Assembly: GCA_017893485.1 (NCBI GenBank)
Contig: CM030367.1
Location: 144,883,767-144,947,766 of the forward strand
Direction: 5' to 3'
Length of the DNA: 64,000 bases
Source: Hemerocallis citrina
Lineage: Eukaryota; Streptophyta; Magnoliopsida; Asparagales; Asphodelaceae
Shown: in pieces, positions 54,297 to 64,000 of the stretch
Position numbering within the stretch: the stretch's first letter is position 1
Layout: every line of letters starts with the position of its first letter
Made by a program: the position numbers and the translations under genes
The notes under the pieces: model-generated
What the model was told of the DNA's origin: nothing
The model's database searches: none
The model's input: the letters and a program-made list of their open reading frames with translations, nothing else

Positions 54297-55004
54297 TCTA
54301 TAATATCGCTAATACTATAATGAGAGAGTTGGGGTTTTCATTTGTAGCCAACATGTAATTTGTAAGCAATCAATCATATAATTTCAATCATCTCTAATTT
54401 CTAATCTCTAATCTCTAATCTCTAATATTATAATGGGAGAGTTGGGGTTGTCATTTGTAGACATTCAACCATCTAATCTCAACCGTTCATTTTTAAGTGG
54501 GAGTTATATTAACCATTCATTTACTCAACTGCTGTTAGTTACCATAATACCCTTAAAGTTTAAATTGATTTACGACATAATTATTCACAAAAAGTGTCAC
54601 TCACATAAAATAAAAGTTTGTATCAGTAGGAGTAATTTGTAAAAAGTATGAGATGAGTAAAGGGAGGTCTCATATTCGAGGTCAAATTATGTCTTATTAT
54701 TACTATATAAAAAATAATAATTAGAACGTGCATCGCACGTGCAGATTACTAGTTAATTTTTAAGTGGGAGTTATATTGATCATTCATTTACTCAACTGTT
54801 GTTAGTTACCATAATACTCTTAAAGTTCAAATTTATTTATGACATAATTATTTACAAAAGTGTCACTTATATAAAATAAATGTTTGTGCTTTGTAAAGAG
54901 TATGTAAAAGTAAAGATATGTTTTAGGTTCGAGGCCAGATTATGTCTTATTATTTACCCTATATAAAGAAAATAATTAGAATCTGCTTGGCACATACAGA
55001 TTGC
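54297..55004 (+). mobile_element. Older Helitron-like element split by a relative
   Basis: The left part (54297-54418) has the family start (ACTATAATGAGAGAGTTGGGG). The right part (54753 to about 55004) repeats the body (AAGTGGGAGTTATATTGATC, TCAACTGTTGTTAGTTACC) and ends with a decayed terminus (GGCACATACAGATTGCC). The element at 54419-54752 sits between them. Confidence 0.55.
54419..54752 (+). mobile_element. Small non-autonomous Helitron (334 bp)
   Basis: It starts TCTCTAATATTATAATGGG and ends with the hairpin ACGTGCATCGCACGT followed by GCAGATTACTAG. A host A precedes and a T follows, as expected for insertion into an AT dinucleotide without target duplication. TC start, 3' hairpin and CTAG end are the three Helitron hallmarks. 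No coding capacity. Confidence 0.75.
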
Positions 55005-55700
55005 CTTTGTTCAAAAAAGAAAGAAAAAATGATCAGGAAAAAAACAAGAAGATAAAAAAAAAGAAGAAATTATTAAAAAAAAAAATAATAATAATTGGCA
55101 AGCAAAAATATATGAAAAAAAAATAAATTACTGCATCGGCCTCAATCAAACTATTATTTTCAACATCAACCCCACATATATAATAAGAAAAATCTTGCTC
55201 GCAATTCTTTACCCTTGTTTGCCAACAAATATGAATGAGTGTTGCCTTCTAGGTCCTTCCAGTCCCCCAAAAAATTAATTATGTCCTGAGGGATGTCAAT
55301 TCTTTACCCCTGTTTACCAACAAACATGAACCCCTGTTTACCAACAAACATGAATAATAATATGTCCTGATGAATGGTTTTCCGTTTTCGCTACCTGCCG
55401 ACTAGAAATGTGATCTACAATCTCCCTTCACTCAAATCCTACCTCAATGACCCCAATAAAGAGAGCCATGAATTCTCTGCCCAAAGCCCCCTTCGTTCTA
55501 CTTCTACATTGATCGAACTTGAACGAACTAGATCACCTTCAACAATAACACGCCAACCTAGATGGATCCCATACTAGAAAGCTAAAGCCCGTTGTAGCTC
55601 TCGATAGAGAACCATAAGAATTAATTTTAACGGTTCAATTGCATGCACTTGAAGGAAAAAAAAAAAAAAAAACTAAAAATCAAAGATCAAAGTACCTACA
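55005..55700. other. Intergenic AT-rich sequence upstream of OBGC
   Basis: A-rich stretch (55015-55130), a short duplicated ACCAACAAACATGAA (55315-55350), a poly-A run (55656-55673). No gene recognised; the 67-codon frame at 55374-55577 has no identifiable domain. Confidence 0.5.
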
Positions 55701-55706
55701 TCCAAA

Positions 55707-55779
55707 TGGGCTTTTAAAGCCCAAATCCTCATACCTTCATACTAATCAAAACAATCGATTTAGCGCATAAGGCCCATTA
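55707..55779 (+). promoter_or_regulatory. OBGC proximal promoter with TGGGCY (site II) motifs
   Basis: TGGGCT at 55707-55712, AGCCCA at 55718-55723 and GGCCCA at 55771-55776, within 130 bp of the start codon. Such TGGGCY motifs are TCP-factor sites in promoters of plant genes for ribosomal, plastid and mitochondrial proteins and fit a chloroplast translation factor. No clear TATA box is seen. Confidence 0.6.
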
Positions 55780-55832
55780 AGGCCTAAATTAAAGCCTAAC
55801 CTTATCTCCGACTCTCCCTTCATCCCACTCCC

Positions 55833-57923
55833 ATGGCGTCCACCACCTCCCTCTCCTCCTTCCGCCCTCTAACATACGCTGCTTCCCGCCCTAAAACCCG
55901 CAAAACCCCTAACCGTTCCCGCCCTCCCCCAAAACGCGCAAACCCCAAACCCAGCCCCAAACCCAAACCCAAACTCAAATCCCTAATCGGCTCCCAAGCC
56001 ACCTCCTACACCCGCCTTCCCCCAAAAGACGACTCCTTTTCCCAATCCCCTTCCCCTCTCTCCGCCGTCATCAACCTCCAAGATTCCCTCATTCCCGCCA
56101 AAAAATCCGACTCGGAGCAGCCTGTAGGGTTTGAGTACACTGACTCCAGCTGCGTTGACCAAGGCCTGGTCGATTGGGAGGATGAGGACGGGGTGTTCTT
56201 GGATTTCAATTCGAATTCGATCTCAATTTCGGAATTTGAGATAAGCGATGACGAGGAGGAAGTGAAGGAGGAGGTGGAAATTCAACAAGTGGAGGTGAAG
56301 GAGAAGGGAGTGCCAGCTGTGATGAGATGCTTTGACCGCGCGAAAATCTACGTCAAGGCAGGGGACGGCGGAAACGGAGTTGTGGCATTCCGGCGGGAAA
56401 AGTACGTTCCGTATGGCGGGCCGTCGGGTGGGGACGGTGGGAAAGGTGGGGATGTGTATGTGGAGGTTGATGGGAGCATGAACTCGTTGCTACCGTTTAG
56501 GAAGAATTTGCACTTTAGGGCGGGAAGAGGGAGCCATGGGCAAGGGAGTAAGATGTCGGGGGCGAAAGGGGAGGATGTGGTGGTGATGGTGGCACCAGGG
56601 ACGGTGGTGAGAGAGGCGGGGAGTTGGGAGGTGTTGTTGGAGTTAATGAGTCCAGGGGAGAGAGCATTGTTGTTGCCGGGTGGGAGAGGGGGGAGAGGGA
56701 ATGCGAGTTTTAAGTCGGGGACAAATAAGGTGCCGAAGATTGCCGAGAACGGAGAAACGGGTGCCGAGATGTAAGTTGTTGAGGTTAGGTGTCTTTGGTT
56801 GATAATGGTATGCGTAAGTTGAATTGCGTGCAACTTAAGTCTTTAGCTCGTAGCCACACACACTCACTCTCATCCTGTATTATGGGATTGGTGCATGCAA
56901 GGCTCGAACACCGGCCTCTTGCTCACTAACAAAGAGGTTACTGCTAGACCCTAGTGGCACTTGCAGTTGTTTGTGTGCAAAGTTGCTATATTTGATTGCA
57001 ACATCATCTGTAGGCTTGTAGTTATTACTTACAAGTGGAAGAATGAGGAGGTGATAGTAGAGTACTTTTTAGTTGCAATTCAAGAAAAATCTTGTAAATT
57101 GAGTTGCAAAATAGTAGGAAATGTTGCAACTAGCCTTGACTATGAAACTAGAGTTGCAATGAACACAATAGTAAGGAAAGTAAGTAAAAAAGCAAACACA
57201 CCATAGTATATATTAGTGAGGTATGGTTCTATCCTACCTTTTTCTGCTAAAAAAAACAAAAAGAAAAACACACCATAATATTTGTTTGTACTTATTGCAT
57301 CTTCCTTCATGCTTTCTTTGTTTTAAAGAAATTTGAATGGTGTATTCTAGTTGCGTAACCAAGAAGCTGACAGTTACTGCTTGACTATTAAACTTGCTTT
57401 AGGTTTGTAACCTAAGCAGTTAAAATTCCCGATTACGTTCGATTAATTCCCGATTAATAGCTAATCAAAGGCTAAGCGATTTTTTTATATAGCGATATAT
57501 AATATTTCAATAGTTGGGTATAATCGGCCGATTAGTGGTTAATCGGCCGATTTTAAGTGGCCGATTAACCGATTAAATCTCTTCTAATTTTCATACTCGT
57601 TTGCATTATTTGAGCTCAATCCGGTCCAAACTGAAATCCAAATTCAAAATTCAAACCTCTTGTGGACCTCGCGCAAACCCAAACTTGATATGCCGTCGCT
57701 CTCTTCTTCTTTCTTACGCAAACTCAAACTCAAACTGATTCTCTTCTTCTTCCTCGAGCAAACCCAAATCCGACCCGCCGTCGCTCCTCCTACACCGTAG
57801 CATACTTGACCCGGCCCGCATCTGCTGCACCTCCCTGATTGTATATATATATGTTTCTATTTGATAATCTCATAATAGTTTTAAGTTATAATTTAAGGTT
57901 GCTACATAATGTGGATATATCTT

Positions 57924-57995
<72 letters not shown>

Positions 57996-60900
57996 ATTTT
58001 TCCGATTTAATCCCTGATTATTTTCCGATTAACCGATTAATCACTAATCGCTCATAGACCGATTAGTTCCAAAAATCGATTTTAACTGTTTAGTTTGTAA
58101 CAAGTTTCTGTTTTGTCGATAGATTCATTAGCATGACATTCACCAGTTTTGGGAGTTGATGTTAGAATTACTGCCACCAGTGATCAGCCCATTGTGAACT
58201 TCTTGGTAGGGATTTCATAAGGATTTTATGGAGTGTTGAGCTCCATAGCTGACCTGATTTTTGCTGGAAAAGGGCTTGGATGATAAATTGATAATGGCGT
58301 CTTCTCAAGTGTCTAAACTTTTCCTTTTCATTGCTGTAAAAAGCCATTTAATTTCCGCACTTTCTTAAGTTTTCTGAAATGCTTTAGCCCCACGCCAAGA
58401 TTTTTTATTATTATAAGATACAGTCACCATCTCTTTTATGTTTGCTTTGTATAGGTTAATTGAAATTTTGTATTGTTAAATTTATGAATTGCTTTATAAA
58501 CTGTGCATTTCTCAATTTATTCTGTTAGTTTCAATAATCACATAATCTTCACTTTTCTGCCACTATAACCCCTCAGATTATAAACCTTCCTTACATGCTT
58601 TGCTCTCTATTCAGCTTTCTACCACATTGTGTGTAACGATATTTGTAAAACATTTATATTCTGACAATGCTACATAAGTATAATTCAGGGTCTATTGCAA
58701 TAGTCTTTTCCCGCAGCACTCTCTATTACTGTAATAAAAAGTTTTGGTTGGTTGCATGAGTTTGAAATGCTTAACTGATAACTAAATGTTTCCGACGTGC
58801 CAACATGAATTTGTAGCAATTATTTTATCTTGTTCCTAGATTTATTGTATTTGCTCGTTACATTCTATTACATTAATCCATTATTTACATATTCAGGTGG
58901 TTGGATCTAGAGCTAAAGCTTGTTGCTGATGTTGGGATTGTGGGTGCTCCAAATGCTGGAAAGAGCACACTTTTGAGTGCTATAAGTGCTGCCCAGCCAT
59001 CCATAGCGAACTATCCTTTCACGACTTTACTTCCAAATCTTGGTGTGGTTTCATTGGATTATGATGCTACCATGGTGGTTGCTGATTTGCCCGGCTTGCT
59101 TGAAGGTGCTCACCGTGGCTTTGGTTTAGGCCATGAATTTCTACGCCATACTGAACGATGTGCTGTTTTGGTATGAGATGTTCTATTATAAATATAATTG
59201 GTCGTTGTTTTCTACAACAGTAGCATAGTGGCCAGTTTATATTCATTGCCTGGTATGATTGGCCTTTTGCATCAAAGCTTCTAGGACTTTATTTCCATTC
59301 TTGCAAATAAAAACTATGTTCAATATCCTTTTTGCAGAAAAAACTCATTCATTATCAGTGCTAAATATGTGTAGATTCTCTTACTGTTCGAATTTTTTAT
59401 TAGTGAAGAAATCAAACCAACCGTGATCTCTGATCCAGCATATACAGAGCCGTAATGAGCAAAATGCCTTCATAGTTTATATCACTATCTATATATGCCT
59501 ACCTGAAGAGTATATTATTACGACTTAATGGAGATGTGATCAAAACATATACTCCAATCTGGAACTATATCTCAGTATTGACTATGTGAATATCCATTTA
59601 TTTAGAATATGGAAACAATACATATAGTTTTTCCTAAGTTATAATATCCAATTATAATATGATTTTCGGGAAAAAAATACTAAAAAGATCTCAAGAATGG
59701 ACACATGTCCTTTTCCTCGTGGACATTATATTATATCTAAAGACTCATAAGTTGAACTCTACCTTTATGTGTTTAAATGGAAGGGTAAAATTTAAAGGTT
59801 AATTCTTTTTTTATCTATGATTTAGCCAGACATTAATACTTAGTCTGTTTATATTGTTTTAAGAGTTTGACTGAATATGTCTTATCATTTATGAGTTTAT
59901 GATATTGACTTCAACACTAAGGGGAAAAAAAAATCTTTGTCCAGATCCACATCTTTTATATTATGATAATTTAACTAAGCTAACTTAGTTGGAAAAGCTC
60001 AATGTTTGATTTTAATTGTGCAGTATAGATTTATGCCATTGTTATTATTGATTATAAAGAATTAATTTATTTTCCATTTTCTTTTCTATAATTGTTTTTT
60101 ATTCATCATGTTATCATTCTGTTTTTTTTACATTATTTGTTTGAGAGCTAGGTGCATGTAGTTGATGGATCGGGACCTCAGCCAGAGTATGAGTTTGATG
60201 CAGTCCGCTTAGAAATAGAATTATTCAGCCCTGAGCTGTCAGAAAAACCTTTTCTAGTCGCATTCAACAAAATGGATCTTTCCGAAGCATATGAGAAATG
60301 GACTTCATTCAGAAACTATCTGGAAACCAAGGGAATCCATCCCTTCTGCATTAGTGCGATGACGAGGCAGGGGACACATGATGTTGTTTGTGCGGCATAT
60401 GAACTTCTTCAGAAAGAGCTGGAGAAAAAGAAGTTTGATCAAGGTTATTATTTCATTCTATATCATGACTTTGTAATCATTTTTCTGTATTTAATCGCCA
60501 TTTTTTTAATGCTTTGATCAAGTTATACAATTTGCTATACTTGTTCTATGTTGTATGCTTGTTGATTAAGACCATCTCATTTTCAGCTGAGGTGACACGT
60601 GAAGTAAATTTGAATCATGTAGCTGACACCATAAGAAACCAACGAAAAACTTCGATGAATGAGTTTGAGGTCTTTCATGAGAGCAATTCTAATACATGGC
60701 ATGTGGTCGGAGTTGGAATTCAGCGGTTTGTTCAAATGACGAATTGGAAGTATGTTTTCAGCACTTTATACCATTATGCCATCCTTTACATTTTACTGAA
60801 TGCTTAGCTTTTTATAGTTTCCCTTGTTCTTTGGATTTTTTTTTTAAACTATGCTTTTTCTTGAAACTATTTGCAACAAGAGGATACTTGCCAAACTTAT

Positions 60901-61929
60901 TGTGCTCGGGGACTCAACAACTCGCCGTTTCCAACGACGAGCATAGTTATTTCGTGCTCGCTGTTGGGACATGGTGAGATTAGTTTTTTTTGTTGTTGAG
61001 AAACTCTCCATTCTCAACGGCGGGTTTAGTTCAAAATTTTCAAACAAGACTCACCATTCCCAACGGCGATGTGCTTTATACTAGACTCACTATTCCCACT
61101 GGAGAGTTTAGTTTAGTTCAAAATTTTCAAACAAGACTCGCTGTTTTCAACAACGAGCTATTCCATAGAGTTTTTATGTTAAAAAATTTACCAAATCCAA
61201 TAGAGAGTTTCACTGTGTGTGAAATTTCAAAGAATCTTGCCGTTCCCAGCACTGAGTAGTATAAAGAACCTCGCTGTTGGGAACAACGAATTTTGTTTGA
61301 TAATTTTGAACTACACTCGCCGTTGGGAATGACCGCGTTTCTCCAAAAAAATAAAACTAGGCCCGCCGTTCCCTACGGTGAGCATGAAATAACTAAGCTC
61401 GCTATTGGGAACGGTGAGTGTACTTGTTGAGTCCCCGAGCCCAATTAGTTTGGCAAGTGTCATCTTTTTGCAAATAGTTTCAAAAAAAGGCATATATTCA
61501 AAAAAAAATTCCGTTCTTTTCTATTTTACACAACCAATTCAAATCTGTGTTGAAACTTGTGGACTACGTCAAACAGTTATGCAGAATCGCTCAGAAGGTT
61601 CCAACATGTTCTAGAGGCTTGTGGTGTGAACAAATCTCTTATAAAACAAGGAGTCAAAGAAGGCGATACAGTAATTGTTGGTGATGTATGATTTTAATCC
61701 TTATAAGTGTTGCTTCACGTCTTATAGATTTTTCATTAACATTTCATGCTGAATATTTATATTAATAATATGCTTCTGACAAGATTGTACTTATCAATAC
61801 CAGATGGAGATGGTGTGGTACAATTCAACTGGGCAATTTGGCTCGTCGAGAACAAAAAAAGATGTAGTTGGCTCATCGAAAACAAAAAAAGAGGCAGATG
61901 GATCTGTTAGGTGGCCACAGTTTAATTAG
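55833..61929 (+). CDS. OBGC: Chloroplast Obg-type GTPase (ObgC), six coding exons
   Basis: Coding exons 55833-56770, 58897-59170, 60152-60443, 60587-60749, 61577-61685 and 61804-61929 join in frame to 633 residues; Arabidopsis ObgC is a little longer. The first 60 residues are Ser/Pro/Arg/Lys-rich, fitting a chloroplast transit peptide, followed by an acidic linker ([13 protein letters not shown]). The Gly-rich Obg fold runs from about 164 ([20 protein letters not shown]) to 312. The G domain has GAPNAGKS (329-336), DLPG (376-379), NKMD (443-446) and ISAM (471-474). A C-terminal Obg domain follows ([34 protein letters not shown]). Members bind GTP and act in plastid ribosome assembly and chloroplast development. 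All G motifs are intact, so the gene looks functional. The exon 4/5 junction is the least certain. Confidence 0.93.
56780..56960 (-). mobile_element. SINE-like tRNA-derived sequence in OBGC intron 1
   Basis: On the - strand a B box (GTGTTCGAGCC, 56901-56911) and an A-box-like GGGTCTAGCAGTAACC (about 56938-56953) have the spacing of a tRNA-related pol III promoter, with TTAGTGAGCAAGAGGCC between, a motif common in plant SINEs. Ends and duplication were not resolved. Confidence 0.5.
57412..58092. mobile_element. MULE-type MITE in OBGC intron 1 (681 bp)
   Basis: GTTTGTAAC flanks both ends (57403-57411 and 58093-58101), a perfect 9-bp target duplication. Ends are inverted: CTAAGCAGTTAAAAT on the left, and TAAACAGTTAAAAT on the opposite strand from the right. 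Inside are many CGATTAA / TTAATCGG repeats, palindromic GGCCGATTA motifs and a TA microsatellite. A 9-bp duplication points to Mutator-like elements. No transposase. Confidence 0.8.
57927..57991. repeat. (AT)n microsatellite
   Basis: About 30 AT units within the MULE-type MITE. Confidence 0.9.
60836..61508. mobile_element. Foldback element in OBGC intron 4
   Basis: Inverted repeats of about 85 bp (60836-60920 and 61424-61508) share TTGAAACTATTTGCAA, ACTTGCCAAACT and CTCGGGGACTCAACAA. Between them a short motif (CTCGCCGTTCCCAACGGCGAG and parts of it) recurs about ten times in both orientations, separated by TTTAGTTCAAAATTTTCAAAC. Subterminal repeats in both directions recall transposase-binding sites of CACTA or Mutator-like elements. 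The poly-T/poly-A ends hide any target duplication. The host intron splices around it. Confidence 0.7.
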
Positions 61930-62807
61930 ATCAAATATGGCTTGCAGGTAAGAGTTGATTACTTTGTTGGATTCATTGAGACAGGAGAAAATTGCACTAA
62001 TATAACGGAAAAGTAAATCAATTTCATAAGCATGCTAAACTTTCGAAAAATTATTAGTACATTCTCAATATATTAATTATATCTTCGTGCTCTCTGGCAC
62101 AGGTTTTGCTATTCTTGAGATGAACCTTACTTCCGGTGTTGGACCCAGTTATAGATCTACCCGCAAGGTCAGTGACGCTTAGAAATTTAGCTAAAACTTT
62201 GCAGACACTGCAGATTTTTTTTTATTTTTTAAATTCATAGTTTAGATTATATAAATCTTTGAATCAAATTCATACTGTAGGGAGAGAATTCTTTTGCAAT
62301 GTTGTGTCTGGTGACTTCATGCTTTGACCCCTTTCCAACTTGTTCAATTATGAGAATACTCATGTAGTTGCTTTTTGAAGATTTCCCTAATGCCGAGGGT
62401 TTATATTTACAGTTTGCTACCTATTAGAATTGAGAAATTAGTTAAAACCACGACATTGATGGTCAGTTGTCCAGACTCACGGTTCTGATCATGTAGTTTT
62501 TTCTGCACCTTTCTTTTCCATAGAAGTTAGCTGCTGTTATGCGAAGGGTGAGTTTTCTAAATACTTCAGGATGTGTTGCTTTAGTGGTGTAAAGTGTATA
62601 TAAAATATTTGAAAGGCACTAAGAAATTGAGGGGTTAATTTCCTTCCAAATAAGCAAATATATGCAGAAACTTTCAACCTCTGATCTATTTACAATCCAT
62701 TTCATTTGAAAGTTAAGATACATTCTAAACTACGAATAAAATCAACACGAATTACAAATTTCTCTTTACACACTTGCAAATACATACTCAGCCTTGTTAA
62801 TCAGTGT
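61930..62807. other. OBGC 3' region and convergent intergenic space
   Basis: It probably holds the OBGC 3' UTR; CAGGTAAGAG (about 61947) and TCTGGCACAG (about 62102) would make a spliced 3' UTR intron, but that is a guess. The 3' UTR of the facing NPH3-family gene should also lie here. No gene is recognised; the 86-codon frame at 62706-62966 is antisense to a real exon. Confidence 0.5.
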
Positions 62808-64000
62808 TCAAGAAATCGAGTGTCTCCTCCCCTTCTCAAACAAAAACCGAGCATCCGAAGGAGCCTTTGGATTCATTGGCTTCACTACACCCCTTATCTG
62901 AAACAATGCATCCAGTTTGCTCAGCATCTTTGTAAAAGACTTCAAAATTTTGTTTGCTGGATTTGACCGAACCACAAGCTCTTGCTTCATTGACACGTGA
63001 TCCTTCTCCAAGTCAGTCAGCCTCAGCCTCATTCTAGCAACCTCAAGCTTCAGTTCACGATTCTCTCTTCTTACTGACGCGTAGTTATCCCTTGGTGAGA
63101 TTGTGCCGCTTCCCACTCCACTGCCTGACCTGTGAGGATACCGGCCGTTGCTTGATCCGAAGAAGGGGTCATGTGTCCCGTTCATTGCATTCCACAGTCT
63201 GATCTGCTCGAAGTAGAGGACCTGTACAGCCATTTGGACTGGTAGGCGCTCATTCTGAGCGGCATGGCTACACACATCTTGAGAGAGCTTCTGGCAGTCG
63301 ATGGTCTTGCAGAGGCAGTACCGTTCTAATTCCTTGATGTTTGGGTGGACCTGGAGAAAAGGTCAACGAGATTTATTTGCGAACCCAGTAAGAATTTAGG
63401 ATTATAGCGAAAATAGGTATAGTATATACACTGGATCTTCTCTGTTTTGAATTGTTAAATATTCATATTTCAATTTACCTTCAAAAAGATGTCGACAGCT
63501 CTGTACAATCGATCATTGACCACTCGAGCATGATCAGGAAGCAGTTCTGCCAATGCAATGAACTTGGTTGTCGTCAAGTTGGAATCTAAGGCAATCTCAG
63601 ATAGATAACTGTCCAAAAGCTTTGAAACCTTCACTATGTTACTTTGTTTAGGAGATCTCGGGCTCCCAAATTCATAACACCCATTCCTTCTTTCATCATC
63701 ATTGTTATCTTCCTCCTCATTCATGTTCAAGAATATCGAAAATATCCTCACAACAGAGTCCGTATCGTATACATGATTAGATGCAGACAGAATGAGTATG
63801 TCTTCCAGAATTGCTTGGTCTAACTGCAAGGCGATCTGCCTTTCTAAATCCCCTCTAAGGTAGGAGAGACTATAACTGATGTTTTCAAAAGGCCAGATAG
63901 AAAAGCCAAAGGCACAGGGCTCTTTCTCGATTGAGTTGGAAGCAGTCGAACTATAGCTTCAACTAAAAGCCTTTGTCGCTGCCTGTCTTGCTCATTTTCC
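62808..64000 (-). CDS. NPH3-family (BTB/POZ-NPH3) protein, C-terminal half, with a frameshift
   Basis: Exons on the - strand: from beyond 64000 to 63479, intron 63351-63478 (128 bp, GT-AG), then 63350-62808. The NPH3 domain shows LLVEAIVRLLPTQSRKSPVP, ALQLDQAILEDILI, VSKLLDSYLSEIALDSNL, FIALAELLPDHARVVNDRLY, RAVDIFLK joined across the intron to VHPN, and LPVQMAVQVLYFEQIRL. A coiled coil follows (RRENRELKLEVARMRLRLTD). Family members act as substrate adaptors of CUL3 ubiquitin ligases or in phototropin and auxin signalling at the plasma membrane; the BTB domain would lie beyond the window. Between about 63850 and 63872 the reading frame shifts (upstream frame meets TAG at 63844-63846). This is either a real lesion or a sequence error. 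Confidence 0.85.

Noticed and set aside
55374..55577. 67-codon frame upstream of OBGC
   Set aside because: No recognisable domain, no start context or splice evidence; probably chance.
56961..57206. 81-codon frame within OBGC intron 1
   Set aside because: It lies between exons whose junction is supported by frame and protein homology.

Overview
The window is nuclear DNA of a flowering plant. About 54 kb is a nest of LTR retrotransposons and small DNA transposons in several states of decay. The last 10 kb holds two host genes with plant introns: a chloroplast Obg GTPase gene (OBGC type, + strand, six coding exons) and the 3' half of an NPH3-family gene (- strand, running off the window). The species cannot be named from the sequence.

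Layout. 1-624 is the end of a Tat-type (Ty3/gypsy) LTR that inserted into the reverse transcriptase of a dead chromovirus (625 to about 6664). The chromovirus integrase carries a short insert that looks like plant mitochondrial small-subunit rRNA. 6665-9113 is an LTR remnant of a long-LTR family met again at 23.9 kb. 9378-17725 is a decayed Tat element (Tat1, - strand) with an internal deletion, an inverted integrase end and a 3.76-kb solo LTR (12960-16721, target duplication CGTGA) in its gag.

18412-54277 is an old Ty1/copia element with 170-174 bp LTRs that later elements inflated to 36 kb. Inside it sits a LARD-like element (23938-39907, TSD TGATT) with 3.6-kb LTRs and only 0.8 kb between them. 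That internal region has an initiator-tRNA-Met primer site and a captured piece of the same tRNA. Its right-hand LTR was hit by a gag-only Tat element (30688-38211, TR-GAG type) and by a 204-bp hAT MITE (38565-38768, TSD AGCACAAC). A second insertion into the copia element, 155 bp of copia sequence away, is a young Tat element (Tat3, 40073-53761, TSD GTTGT, 659-bp LTRs differing at about three bases).

Tat3 is the most interesting object. Its gag, protease, RT, two RNase H domains and integrase lie on the - strand. Between pol and the 3' LTR it carries an independent transcription unit in the opposite direction: a TATA box, a three-exon gene with the plant 'putative gypsy type transposon' domain plus a coiled coil, a second coiled-coil ORF and an AATAAA. 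Two tandem arrays flank this unit (56-bp units, and alternating units of about 101 and 109 bp). The gag-only element has an array with related sequence at the same place. Gag and LTR similarity suggests that the gag-only element uses proteins of a Tat3-like partner. Tat3 itself appears unable to move alone, because it lacks the N-terminal part of RT and has frameshifts.

54278-55832 holds nested Helitron-like sequences and the OBGC promoter, which has TGGGCY (site II) motifs. OBGC introns contain a SINE-like piece, a MULE-type MITE with a 9-bp TSD and a 0.67-kb foldback element. The NPH3-family gene converges on OBGC and has an apparent frameshift.
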